15,151 nt of DNA from RGIG6375 sp964472725 (GCA_964472725.1 CAYYLZ010000047.1:1-15151); one strand, 5' to 3'; positions 1 to 7,003 are shown, counted from the first letter of the stretch. Notes: generated by a model from the letters alone, not told the origin. Made by a program: numbers and translations.

Positions 1-1
1 T

Positions 2-1495
2 ATGAAGGAACGCATACTGCGCTGCACCTGCGAGGTGGAGTATAAGTACATAGAAAACCACGACAGCTTTAAGGAGCGTATCCGCTTCGTTGACACTGAC
101 GCAGGCAAGCGTGTAGCCGCCAGCATAACCGGTCTTATCGTGTGGCTGCAGAATATCATCACCTTTATCAGCATTATTTCCGTGCTGTGGGCCCTTGACA
201 AATGGATAGTAATAATCCTTGTTGCGGCCTGTATTCCCGCCGTGGTGCTTTCGTACTTCCAAAAGGACGAGGAGTATCTCTCCAAAACCAAGTTCGGCGT
301 ATACGAATATCTGATGTCCATTGCCTACTTCTTCGAGGCAACGTGGCCCAACTCCATCAACGAAATTCGCTTTTTCGGTCTCTATCCGTGGATAAAGGGC
401 AAGCATATCGACATGAACAAGCGGTACATTGCCCGTAAGAATAAGATGACCCGCAAGCACGTTCTTTTCAACTCGGTGGCAGACCTTTTCCGCAGTTGTG
501 TGTATATCTTCATCTTGCTGATTGTCACCCGCAATATCTTTGAAAACCCTGCCGCCGGTATCGGTGCGTTCATGCTGGTGTTCAACATGGCGGGGCAACT
601 GCAGGCCGTAACGGCGCAGATATTCATCTATGCCGCCCAGTTTTTCAGCGACGTTGCCTATATGCGTGATTTCTTCTACCTGGACGAGCTGGATTACGAA
701 AAGCGCGATAAGAATGCAGTGGGCTTTGCCGATAGCGATATTGAGTTCTCAAACGTCTGCTTTACCTATCCCAACACTGAGCGTGAGGTGCTGCATAATA
801 TAAGTGTCACTATCCGCGCAGGGGAGAAAATTGCCATCGTGGGCGAAAACGGCAGCGGCAAGAGCACCTTTGTTGGTATGCTTTGCGCGCTCTATAAGCC
901 CAACAGCGGCAAAATTACGATAAACGGCGAAAATATCCACGATAATCTGTCGAGAACACGTAAAACATTATCGGCGGTATTTCAGGACTTTGCCCGCTAC
1001 GAAGCGACTATAAGGGAAAATATAACCGTTTCCGATGCTAAACGCAAAGTGGGCATAGGTGAATTGACGCAGCTTGCAAAGCGTACCGGCGCGTGGGAGT
1101 TTATTGAGCTTCAACCCGACGGCTTTGACGAGGTGGTGGGCAGCTTCTCTGCAACCGGTAACAACCTCTCCGGCGGTCAGTGGCAGAAAATAGCCTTGAC
1201 CCGCTGCGCTTACCGTGATGACGCGAAGATAATGATTCTCGATGAGCCTACCGCAGCCCTTGACCCCGTCGCGGAAGCAGACCTGTACCGCAACTTCTCC
1301 GAGCTTACCGGCGACAGAACGACGATACTCATATCCCATCGTCTTGGCATAACCCGCCTCGTTGACCGTATCCTCGTCTTTGACGATGGATGTATCGTAG
1401 AGGACGGCGACCACGATACGCTGATGAAGCAAAACGGACTCTATGCCAAAATGTACGAAGCACAGGCGAGATGGTATATGGAGGATATAAGCTAA
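2..1495 (+). CDS. ABC exporter, fused permease and ATPase, 5'-truncated by window edge
   Basis: An ABC exporter half-transporter, made of a membrane domain followed by an ATPase domain, that would use ATP hydrolysis to move an unknown substrate across the cytoplasmic membrane. The visible 497 residues begin inside the membrane domain: hydrophobic segments lie around residues 40-85 and 160-215. The ATPase domain has Walker A GENGSGKST (281-289), Q-loop Gln328, signature LSGGQ (389-393), Walker B IMILDE (410-415) and H-loop His446, so it should be catalytically competent. Full exporters of this type run about 580-600 residues, so roughly 90-100 N-terminal residues probably lie upstream. The ATG at position 2 is likely internal, since no ribosome binding site can be seen. 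Many relatives work as heterodimers, and a partner gene may lie to the left. The substrate cannot be assigned. Confidence 0.9.
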   Translation: MKERILRCTCEVEYKYIENHDSFKERIRFVDTDAGKRVAASITGLIVWLQNIITFISIISVLWALDKWIVIILVAACIPAVVLSYFQKDEEYLSKTKFGVYEYLMSIAYFFEATWPNSINEIRFFGLYPWIKGKHIDMNKRYIARKNKMTRKHVLFNSVADLFRSCVYIFILLIVTRNIFENPAAGIGAFMLVFNMAGQLQAVTAQIFIYAAQFFSDVAYMRDFFYLDELDYEKRDKNAVGFADSDIEFSNVCFTYPNTEREVLHNISVTIRAGEKIAIVGENGSGKSTFVGMLCALYKPNSGKITINGENIHDNLSRTRKTLSAVFQDFARYEATIRENITVSDAKRKVGIGELTQLAKRTGAWEFIELQPDGFDEVVGSFSATGNNLSGGQWQKIALTRCAYRDDAKIMILDEPTAALDPVAEADLYRNFSELTGDRTTILISHRLGITRLVDRILVFDDGCIVEDGDHDTLMKQNGLYAKMYEAQARWYMEDIS

Positions 1496-1500
1496 CCCGA

Positions 1501-1544
1501 CCGCACAAGCGGCGGTGGACACGTTTTTTTATTCGCTTGTGCGG
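1501..1544. repeat. 10-bp perfect inverted repeat after the ABC gene
   Basis: CCGCACAAGC (1501-1510) is matched exactly by its reverse complement at 1535-1544, across a 24-nt loop that itself contains a run of seven to eight T. It begins five bases after the exporter's stop codon. The T-run is inside the loop rather than after the stem, so this is not a standard intrinsic terminator, although it may act as an RNA 3'-end structure. Confidence 0.5.
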
Positions 1545-1553
1545 ATTCCCTTC

Positions 1554-1640
1554 ATCAGTCGCTGCGCGACAGCCGGAGGTGAATTGCCCCGCAGGGGCAA
1601 GAGAGACCACCCTGAGGTGTCTCCCGCCAAAAAGGAGGGG
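1554..1640. repeat. Compound hairpin repeat, diverged relative of the 1849-1910 module
   Basis: Consecutive small stem-loops are visible: GTCGC/GCGAC around 1558-1570, TTGCCCC/GGGGCAA at 1584-1600, and a bulged GAGACACC-type stem at about 1601-1624. The leading part (TCATC, then a GTC...GAC hairpin) parallels the start of the module at 1849-1910, so the two are probably diverged members of one family. No coding sequence is supported here. Confidence 0.45.
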
Positions 1641-1763
1641 ATGCCATGCCGTAGGTTCTGCTTTTGGCGTATTGGCGTTTGTGATGCTGTGATCATAACA
1701 TTCCGGAGCGCCGGAGGCGGTGTTCCCTACAGCGGGGTCGCTGCGTTAAAAAGGGACAGACAA

Positions 1764-1796
1764 ATCGGGCACACTTCATAGCGAAGTGTGCCCGAT
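1764..1796 (-). terminator. 14-bp perfect hairpin, possible galE terminator
   Basis: ATCGGGCACACTTC (1764-1777) pairs perfectly with 1783-1796 around a 5-nt loop. Read on the minus strand, the stem is followed by a T-rich stretch ending in five T (TTTGTCTGTCCCTTTTT). That suits termination of galE transcription arriving from the right. The T-run is displaced and the hairpin is about 150 bp beyond the galE stop codon, so the assignment is tentative. Confidence 0.4.
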
Positions 1797-1848
1797 GCGG
1801 TTTATATAAGGGATATTTTAACGTAGGTGCCTATCGACTTGTAATGCC

Positions 1849-1910
1849 AGCCGCTTCGCGGCTACACCTCATCCGTCAGCTTCGCTGACACCTTCCCCTC
1901 AAGGGGAAGG
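1849..1910. repeat. Triple-hairpin intergenic repeat module
   Basis: Three adjacent perfect stem-loops: AGCCGC-TTC-GCGGCT (1849-1863), GTCAGC-TTC-GCTGAC (1875-1889) and CCTTCCCC-TCAA-GGGGAAGG (1891-1910). From memory this compact arrangement matches a repeat scattered through many Clostridia genomes, but I could not search for it. It lies just downstream of galE and could fold in the galE mRNA 3' end. It has no T-run, so it is not a textbook terminator. Confidence 0.6.
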
Positions 1911-1945
1911 TTAACCAAATCTTACATTTTGCGGATTGTTTGGCT

Positions 1946-2938
1946 TTAGGTTTCTTCGTATCCTTTGGGGTGGGTGGAGTGCCAGCGCCATGCGCTTGCG
2001 ATGATGTCCTCAATTTTGTTGTACCTGGGCTGCCAGCCGAGAATGTCCATGGCCTTTTGGCTGGAGGCGATGAGTGCCGCCGGATCGCCGGCGCGGCGGG
2101 CTTCCTCCCTTGCGGGAATGGGGTGACCGGTGACGGTGCGGGCGACGTCGATCATCTCTTTTACGGTGAAGCCGACGCCGTTGCCGAGGTTGAAAACGTC
2201 GCTTTGGCCGCCGCCAAGCAGGTAGTCAAGGGCGAGAATGTGCGCCTGAGCAAGGTCGGTAACGTGTATATAATCCCGCACGCAGGTGCCGTCACGGGTG
2301 TCGTAATCCGTGCCGAAAACGGCGATTTCCCCACGCTGCCCGTTGGGAACCTGCAGTATGAGAGGGATAAGGTGAGATTCGGGGTCGTGAGCTTCGCCGA
2401 TGAGGCCGTCGGGGTGAGCGCCGCTGGCGTTGAAGTAGCGCAGCGCCACATAGCGCAGGCCGTGGGCAAGGCTCGTCCAGTGCATCATTTTTTCCATGGC
2501 CAGCTTGGTCTCGCCGTAGCAGTTGGTGGGCGCGGTGCGGTCGCTTTCGAGAATAGGCACACGCTCCGGCTCGCCGTAGGTGGCGGCGGTGGAGGAGAAC
2601 ACTATCTTGTCCACCCCGTGAGCCACCATTGCCTGCAGCAGGCAGGCGGTGCCGCAGAGGTTGTTGTCGTAGTATTTCAGCGGGTCGGACATGGACTCGC
2701 CCACCTGCGAAGATGCGGCGAAGTGGATGACGCCCTCTATCTGTTCCGCTTCAAACAGCTCGTCCAGCGTCTTGCGGTTGCGGATATCTACATTATAGAA
2801 ACGCGCATTGGAGTGCACCGCGGCACGGAAGCCGGTCTGCAGATTGTCCGCCACTATTACGTCGCGGCCTGCGCCTATAAGCTCGTAAACCGTGTGGGAA
2901 CCAATATAGCCGGCTCCGCCAGGCACCAGAATTGCCAT
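1946..2938 (-). CDS. galE: UDP-glucose 4-epimerase
   Basis: Interconverts UDP-glucose and UDP-galactose in the cytoplasm (Leloir pathway and supply of UDP-galactose for glycans). The 330-residue protein has the usual length of this extended short-chain dehydrogenase family. It shows the N-terminal NAD-binding GGAGYIGS (7-14), the SSTAATYG segment that carries the catalytic Ser/Thr (115-122), the catalytic YGETK pair Tyr141/Lys145, and the RDYIHV motif (221-226) typical of GalE. The ATG at 2938 has a good upstream GAGGTG at 7-nt spacing. The gene stands alone and is divergent from the AOR operon; no other galactose gene is adjacent, although a sugar-nucleotidyltransferase lies about 9.5 kb away. 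Epimerases acting on other UDP-sugars share these motifs, so exact specificity is inferred. Confidence 0.95.
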   Translation of the reverse strand: MAILVPGGAGYIGSHTVYELIGAGRDVIVADNLQTGFRAAVHSNARFYNVDIRNRKTLDELFEAEQIEGVIHFAASSQVGESMSDPLKYYDNNLCGTACLLQAMVAHGVDKIVFSSTAATYGEPERVPILESDRTAPTNCYGETKLAMEKMMHWTSLAHGLRYVALRYFNASGAHPDGLIGEAHDPESHLIPLILQVPNGQRGEIAVFGTDYDTRDGTCVRDYIHVTDLAQAHILALDYLLGGGQSDVFNLGNGVGFTVKEMIDVARTVTGHPIPAREEARRAGDPAALIASSQKAMDILGWQPRYNKIEDIIASAWRWHSTHPKGYEET

Positions 2939-2974
2939 GGGATAACACCTCTTTCAGTCATTTGGTTACCTTTC

Positions 2975-3003
2975 ATGCTAACACAGCCGAGGCGAAAAAA
3001 CAA
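2975..3003 (-). promoter_or_regulatory. Probable galE promoter
   Basis: On the minus strand TTGTTT (3003-2998) is followed after 17 bp by TAGCAT (2980-2975), which is preceded by TGT to give an extended -10. It lies about 40 bp upstream of the galE start. The -35 is weak (3 of 6), so confidence is moderate. Confidence 0.45.
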
Positions 3004-3023
3004 GGTAGTGGCACAACTGACGG

Positions 3024-3052
3024 TTGAAAAGTGGAGGCGGGGAGGATATAAT
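3024..3052 (+). promoter_or_regulatory. Sigma-A promoter of the AOR operon
   Basis: TTGAAA (3024-3029) and a perfect TATAAT (3047-3052) are separated by exactly 17 bp. Transcription would start near 3059, giving a leader of about 40 nt before the AOR start codon. The spacing and hexamers are close to consensus, suggesting substantial basal expression. Confidence 0.8.
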
Positions 3053-3064
3053 TATAAGAAGACA

Positions 3065-3085
3065 CTACGGAAGCCCGTAGGGCTT
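3065..3085 (+). promoter_or_regulatory. AOR leader with two mutually exclusive small hairpins
   Basis: In the short 5' leader CTACGG (3065-3070) can pair with CCGTAG (3075-3080), or AAGCCC (3071-3076) can pair with GGGCTT (3080-3085). The two pairings share bases and exclude each other. The second ends two bases before the Shine-Dalgarno AAAGGAGG (3087-3094). This could modulate initiation, but the element is far smaller than a molybdenum-cofactor riboswitch, so regulation is only a possibility. Confidence 0.3.
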
Positions 3086-3099
3086 GAAAGGAGGCTCTT

Positions 3100-5010
3100 A
3101 TGGCCACAGCGTACAGCGGCTATATGGGTAAGGTGATGCTGGTCGATCTCAGCACTCAAAGCGTCGGCGAGTATCCCTGGACGGACAGGGACAGGGAGCT
3201 GTTCATCGGCGGCAAGACCATGGCTGCGAAAATTCTTTGCGATCATTTTACCGGTAAGGAAACGGCCTATTCCGAGGAGAACCTTATCGTTATTTCTACA
3301 GGACCTCTCACCGGCACCGGAGCACCCAGCTCCAGCCGGTTCAATCTCTCCACCCTTTCTCCCCAGACGGGGCTGATAACCTCCTCCAACTGCGGCGGCA
3401 GCTTCGGCTATCATCTGAAAAGAGCCGGATACGACGCCCTTATCATCAAGGGTAAGTGCGCCGAAAGAAGCTGGCTGGAGATAAAGAACGACAAGTTCGT
3501 TTTCCACTCTGCCCAGGAGCTTTGGGGTACAAAGGTGACGGAATGTCAGGAAAGGCTGGAGGAGCGAGTGGGTCACAAGCGCTTCGGCAGGCTGGTAATC
3601 GGCCCTGCCGGCGAAAATCTCGTCCGCTACTCCGCCGTTGTCAGCGAGGAGCGTGCCGCCGGTCGAACCGGCGTGGGCGCGGTATTCGGTTGGAAGCAGC
3701 TGAAGGCCATTACCGTCAGCGGCAACCATGAAATTACCGTCCATGACCCCGAAAAGGTCAAGGCTCACTGCAAAAAGTGGTACGCCTATCTGCGCCGCCA
3801 CCCTCTCACCGGCAATCAGATGCCCCGCATGGGCACCGCCGGTCTGGTCAGCAGTATGCAGATGCGTGGTTTGCTGTCCACAAGGAACTATTCCGCAGGT
3901 CAGTACGAGGATTTTGAAATGGTCAACGGCGAGACCCTCGCCGAGGAGCATAACATCGTCAACAAGGGCTGCCTGAGCTGCCCCATCAAGTGCGCCCGTA
4001 CCGTTTCCGTAGGCGGCAAGGCCGTCAAGGGTCCCGAGCTGGAAACGCTGGGTCTGCTGGGCGGTGGCATTGTTAATAACAGCATGGAAAATATCCTCCG
4101 CTGGAACTACGAACTGGACGAGCTGGGTATGGACACCATCTCAGCCGCAAATACGCTGGCTTACGCAATGGAGGCCAACGAAAAGGGTCTGTGGGACAAC
4201 GGTCTCAGCTTCGGCGACTGCGACGGCATTTCTCGGCTTTGGGACGATATCGCCCACCGCCGGGGCGTAGGCGACGAGCTTGCCGAGGGCAGCAAGCGTC
4301 TGAGTGAAAAGTACGGCGGCAAGGATTTTGCCATGCAGACCAAGGGGCTTGAGCTGGCTGCCTATGAGCCTCGCCGTGCCGTGGGCATGGGCCTCGGCTA
4401 CGCGGTCTCCAACCGCGGCGGCTGCCATCTTAACGGCGGCTACCTTGTAATTCTCGAGGGCCTGGGGCTTAATGTGGACTCTCAGACACCCAAGGCAAAG
4501 GCCGACCTGACCATGATGTTCCAGAACCTTATGGAGATGATAAGCGACAGCGGTCAGTGCCTTTTCACCTCTTACGCATTCTTCCCCGGCTTCCTGATGA
4601 CCCGTCCCAACGGCTTTGTCACCACCGCCGCCAACAAGATATTCACCCACCTTGGCTGGGCTATCCGCGTTATAAACAAGTTCCCCACCGCGCTGGCGCT
4701 GCATCTGCCCGTATTCCACCATACCAAGATGATAAAATACGCGCTGGGCATGCCCATGACCTTCGGCAAGTATATCCGTAACGGTGAGCGCGGCTATAAC
4801 CTGGAGCGTTATGTAAACCGCCGCTTCGGCGTAAGCGCCAAGGACGACAGCCTGCCCAAGCGTCTTACTCAGGTTCCTCAGGATCCCAATAACCCCAAGA
4901 CGGTAGTTCCGCTGGAGACCATGAAAAAGACCTATTACGCTGCCCGCGGCTGGGATAAGGACGGCGCGCCCACCGAAAAGACCCTGCGCAAGCTGCGCAT
5001 AATTCAGTGA
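3100..5010 (+). CDS. Aldehyde:ferredoxin oxidoreductase (tungsten/molybdopterin AOR family)
   Basis: Catalyses aldehyde + H2O to carboxylic acid with electrons going to ferredoxin, or the reverse, using a bis-pyranopterin tungsten (or molybdenum) centre and one [4Fe-4S] cluster; cytoplasmic. The 636 residues fit the family (about 600-640). Cluster ligands are Cys291, Cys294 and Cys298 (CLSCPIKC), with Cys487 the likely fourth (SDSGQC). The DELGMD motif (340-345) matches the pterin-binding DxxGxD of AORs, and the N-terminal domain carries the family's STGPLTGTGAP signature (66-76). AAAGGAGG lies 5 nt before the ATG. The gene opens an operon: moaD-like starts 7 nt after its stop, then the ferredoxin-dehydrogenase fusion follows. 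No separate electron-transfer subunit gene is present, so the fused polyferredoxin downstream is the likely partner. The aldehyde substrate is unknown. Confidence 0.93.
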   Translation: MATAYSGYMGKVMLVDLSTQSVGEYPWTDRDRELFIGGKTMAAKILCDHFTGKETAYSEENLIVISTGPLTGTGAPSSSRFNLSTLSPQTGLITSSNCGGSFGYHLKRAGYDALIIKGKCAERSWLEIKNDKFVFHSAQELWGTKVTECQERLEERVGHKRFGRLVIGPAGENLVRYSAVVSEERAAGRTGVGAVFGWKQLKAITVSGNHEITVHDPEKVKAHCKKWYAYLRRHPLTGNQMPRMGTAGLVSSMQMRGLLSTRNYSAGQYEDFEMVNGETLAEEHNIVNKGCLSCPIKCARTVSVGGKAVKGPELETLGLLGGGIVNNSMENILRWNYELDELGMDTISAANTLAYAMEANEKGLWDNGLSFGDCDGISRLWDDIAHRRGVGDELAEGSKRLSEKYGGKDFAMQTKGLELAAYEPRRAVGMGLGYAVSNRGGCHLNGGYLVILEGLGLNVDSQTPKAKADLTMMFQNLMEMISDSGQCLFTSYAFFPGFLMTRPNGFVTTAANKIFTHLGWAIRVINKFPTALALHLPVFHHTKMIKYALGMPMTFGKYIRNGERGYNLERYVNRRFGVSAKDDSLPKRLTQVPQDPNNPKTVVPLETMKKTYYAARGWDKDGAPTEKTLRKLRIIQ

Positions 5011-5017
5011 GGTGGCT

Positions 5018-5272
5018 ATGGTAAAGGTTAAATTATTCGGACTTTTCCGCCTCGACACCGGCCTTAAGGAGCTGCAGCTGGAGGCGGGCTCCGTGAAGGA
5101 GCTGTACCCGCTGCTGTTGGAGGCCGCCCGTAAGGCGAAGCCCGCCACCAAGGTCACTGCCGCCGATATTGACGGCTGCGTCGTGATGATAAACGGCAGG
5201 CAGGGAAAGAAGAGCAGCAAGCTCAAGGACGGCGATGAGGTAATGCTCATGTCGCCGGTCTGCGGAGGTTAG
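5018..5272 (+). CDS. MoaD/ThiS family sulfur carrier protein
   Basis: A small beta-grasp protein (84 residues) whose C-terminus, SPVCGG, carries the terminal Gly-Gly that MoaD/ThiS proteins use as a thiocarboxylate. The segment MINGRQGKK...LKDGDEVMLM (57-78) matches the family's final strands. Its likely role is sulfur transfer to the pterin dithiolene during cofactor synthesis, serving the AOR encoded 7 nt upstream; such genes commonly accompany AOR genes. I chose ATG 5018 because the GAGGTGG just upstream can serve as ribosome binding site, whereas the in-frame GTG at 5012 has none and would overlap that site. The next gene starts 3 nt after its stop, so translational coupling is likely. 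A Cys directly before Gly-Gly, where Ala is common, is a minor oddity. Confidence 0.85.
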   Translation: MVKVKLFGLFRLDTGLKELQLEAGSVKELYPLLLEAARKAKPATKVTAADIDGCVVMINGRQGKKSSKLKDGDEVMLMSPVCGG

Positions 5273-5275
5273 GAT

Positions 5276-6943
5276 ATGAACAGTTATTCCATAATCAAAG
5301 ATAAGTGCAAGGGCTGCACACTTTGCGCCAAAACCTGCCCCGTGGGGGCCATAAGCGGCGCGGCGAAGGAACCCCACAGCATCGACCCCGATGTGTGTAT
5401 TCGCTGCGGAGCCTGCGGCAGAGTATGCGCGCAGAGCGCCGTTCTGGACGAAAAGGGTAACGGAACTGCCCGCGTTCCCAAGGCTCAGTGGCCTAAGCCC
5501 CATGTTTATAAGTCCGCCTGCGCCGGCTGCCGTGCCTGCGTGGAGGTTTGTCCCAAGGGCTGTCTTGAAATCACCGGCCCCGGCTACCACGGGGATATTC
5601 ACACTGTGGCGGCGCTGACCGAGCCGGAGGCCTGCCTTGGCTGCGGCCTTTGCGAGAAGGCCTGCCCCATCGGGGCTATTGCCATGGTTGCCCCGGGCGA
5701 AGTTCCCCCGCCTTACGAAGAGAAAAGGAGCGATATTGTGAGCGTTATCAATAAAGTATGGTGCAGAACCTTTCAGGCAGTAATGAAGGTGGCCAGCTAT
5801 TTCCTCGGCTACCGTATGCCCGAGTACATAGACGGCCCCGGCAGCATCAAGCATCTTGACGAGTTCATGAAGGACAAGGGCGCAAAGAAGGTGCTGGTGG
5901 TCACCGACCCCGGCCTTGTGAAGCTGGGTCTGCATAAGGGCATGCTGGAGGGCTTCGAGGAAAGCGGCATTGAGTACGTTATCTACGGCGAGGTTTCTCC
6001 CAATCCCACCAGCGACAATGTTGAGGCGGGCTATAAGCTCTATGCGGAAAACGGCTGCCAGTGCATCGTTGGCTTCGGCGGCGGCTCTCCCATGGACTGC
6101 GCCAAGGCCATCGCCGCCAAGGCCGTGCACCCCAAAAAGAGCGTGGCTCAGCTGCAGGGTCTGCTGAAGGTGCATAAGAGAATTCCTCTCTTCTTCGCCG
6201 TTCCCACCACCGCCGGTACCGGCTCCGAGACCACCGTTGCGGCGGTCATCACCGATTCGGCAACTCACCACAAGGCTTCTATCAACGACCCCAGCATACT
6301 GCCCAAGTACGCTGTGCTCGACCCCGAGCTTACCGTTGGTCTGCCTCCCTTTATCACCGCTACCACCGGCCTTGACGCCCTGTGCCACGCGGTAGAGGCC
6401 TACACCAACCACACGTATAACACTCCCCTTGAAAACAAGCTGGCAAAGGACGCTGTCAAGCTCATTCACGAAAATCTGCTTACGGCCTATAAGGACGGCA
6501 GCAATATCCAGGCAAGACAGAATATGCAGATGGCTTCCTTCTTTGCCGGACGCGCATTCACCCGTGGCTGCGTAGGCTATGTTCACGCGCTGGGTCACAC
6601 CCTCGGCGGCCTTTACGGCACTGCCCACGGTCTTGCCATGGGCACTCTGCTGCCCCACGTTATGCGTCAGTTCGGCGCTTCCGCCCATAAGCGCCTTGCC
6701 GAGCTGGCCGACGTTATCGGCATCACCGGCGGCAGCGACGCGGAGAAGGCCAACAAGTTCATCGACTGGATCGAGGAGCTGAAGGCGGAAATGAATATCC
6801 CCGTGGGTATAGACTGCATCAGGGAAGAGGATATCCCTCAGATAATCAAGTGGGCAATGAAGGAGGGCAATCCCCTTTATCCCGTGCCGCAGATTTGGGG
6901 CGAGCGGGAGTTCCGTGCGCTTATAGATACAGTTCGCGGGTAA
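5276..6943 (+). CDS. Four-cluster [4Fe-4S] ferredoxin fused to iron-containing alcohol dehydrogenase
   Basis: A 555-residue two-part protein. Residues 1-140 hold four CxxCxxCxxxC motifs (Cys11/14/17/21, 41/44/47/51, 82/85/88/92, 120/123/126/130), each able to hold a [4Fe-4S] cluster. Residues from about 155 on form a complete group III (iron-dependent) alcohol dehydrogenase: NAD(P)-binding GGGSPMD (268-274), TTAGTGSE (311-318), and all four expected metal ligands Asp367, His371, His437 and His451, with ligand spacing like FucO. Inferred role: the polyferredoxin is the electron-accepting small subunit for AOR, tethered to a dehydrogenase that makes or consumes the same aldehyde. GGAGG lies 7 nt before the ATG. 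No flavin motif is evident, so direct electron flow from clusters to NAD(P) is not explained. An internal start at codon 155 may yield a free dehydrogenase. Confidence 0.9.
   Translation: MNSYSIIKDKCKGCTLCAKTCPVGAISGAAKEPHSIDPDVCIRCGACGRVCAQSAVLDEKGNGTARVPKAQWPKPHVYKSACAGCRACVEVCPKGCLEITGPGYHGDIHTVAALTEPEACLGCGLCEKACPIGAIAMVAPGEVPPPYEEKRSDIVSVINKVWCRTFQAVMKVASYFLGYRMPEYIDGPGSIKHLDEFMKDKGAKKVLVVTDPGLVKLGLHKGMLEGFEESGIEYVIYGEVSPNPTSDNVEAGYKLYAENGCQCIVGFGGGSPMDCAKAIAAKAVHPKKSVAQLQGLLKVHKRIPLFFAVPTTAGTGSETTVAAVITDSATHHKASINDPSILPKYAVLDPELTVGLPPFITATTGLDALCHAVEAYTNHTYNTPLENKLAKDAVKLIHENLLTAYKDGSNIQARQNMQMASFFAGRAFTRGCVGYVHALGHTLGGLYGTAHGLAMGTLLPHVMRQFGASAHKRLAELADVIGITGGSDAEKANKFIDWIEELKAEMNIPVGIDCIREEDIPQIIKWAMKEGNPLYPVPQIWGEREFRALIDTVRG
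5723..5740 (+). promoter_or_regulatory. Internal Shine-Dalgarno and in-frame GTG at the domain junction
   Basis: AAAAGGAG (5723-5730) is followed after 7 nt by GTG (5738-5740), which is codon 155 of the fusion gene and in frame. Starting here would give a protein of about 401 residues, close to the normal length of free iron-dependent alcohol dehydrogenases. It may be a functional second start or a relic of the fusion event. Confidence 0.5.
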
Positions 6944-6944
6944 T

Positions 6945-6970
6945 AATTGAGAATTGAAAATTGAGAATGA
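6945..6970 (+). repeat. AATTGAN heptamer repeat after the dehydrogenase stop
   Basis: Three tandem heptamers AATTGAG, AATTGAA, AATTGAG (6945-6965) plus a partial fourth start one base after the TAA stop and run straight into the terminator stem. The same heptamer family occurs near 9367, 12022 and 13445. Confidence 0.7.
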
Positions 6971-7003
6971 CCCGTATCGTTTTTTCGGTACGGGTCATTT
7001 TTT
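6967..7003 (+). terminator. Intrinsic terminator of the AOR operon
   Basis: A 13-bp stem with one G-U pair (6967-6979 with 6986-6998), a loop of six T, and a 3' run of six T (6998-7003). It ends the three-gene AOR transcript 23 bp after the stop codon. Confidence 0.88.

Larger units (their letters stand above)
1496..1945. other. Gene-free stretch packed with hairpin repeats
   Basis: This 450-bp gap lies between the tail-to-tail ABC exporter and galE. I find no credible gene: the open frames crossing it are short and lack ribosome binding sites. It contains a 10-bp inverted repeat (1501-1544), a run of small GC-rich hairpins (1554-1640), a degenerate GTAGGG-type unit on the minus strand (about 1700-1732), a 14-bp perfect hairpin (1764-1796) and a triple-hairpin module (1849-1910). 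It reads as an accumulation site for short non-coding repeats between convergent genes. Confidence 0.7.

Noticed and set aside
2..4. ATG at position 2 as the true start of the ABC exporter
   Set aside because: The protein would lack the first membrane helices of the family. The codon sits at the window edge with no visible ribosome binding site, so it is most likely internal.
3053..3099. Molybdenum/tungsten-cofactor riboswitch before AOR
   Set aside because: The leader is about 40 nt, far too short for that aptamer, and shows only two tiny alternative stems.
1940..3136. Plus-strand open frame of 398 codons across galE
   Set aside because: It is antisense to an unmistakable galE and passes through both divergent promoters.
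5033..6688. Long minus-strand open frame (551 codons) opposite moaD-like and the ferredoxin-dehydrogenase gene
   Set aside because: It lies wholly antisense to two genes with clear catalytic motifs and good ribosome binding sites. Its Ala/Gly/His-rich translation shows no recognisable domain and reflects codon bias on the true strand.
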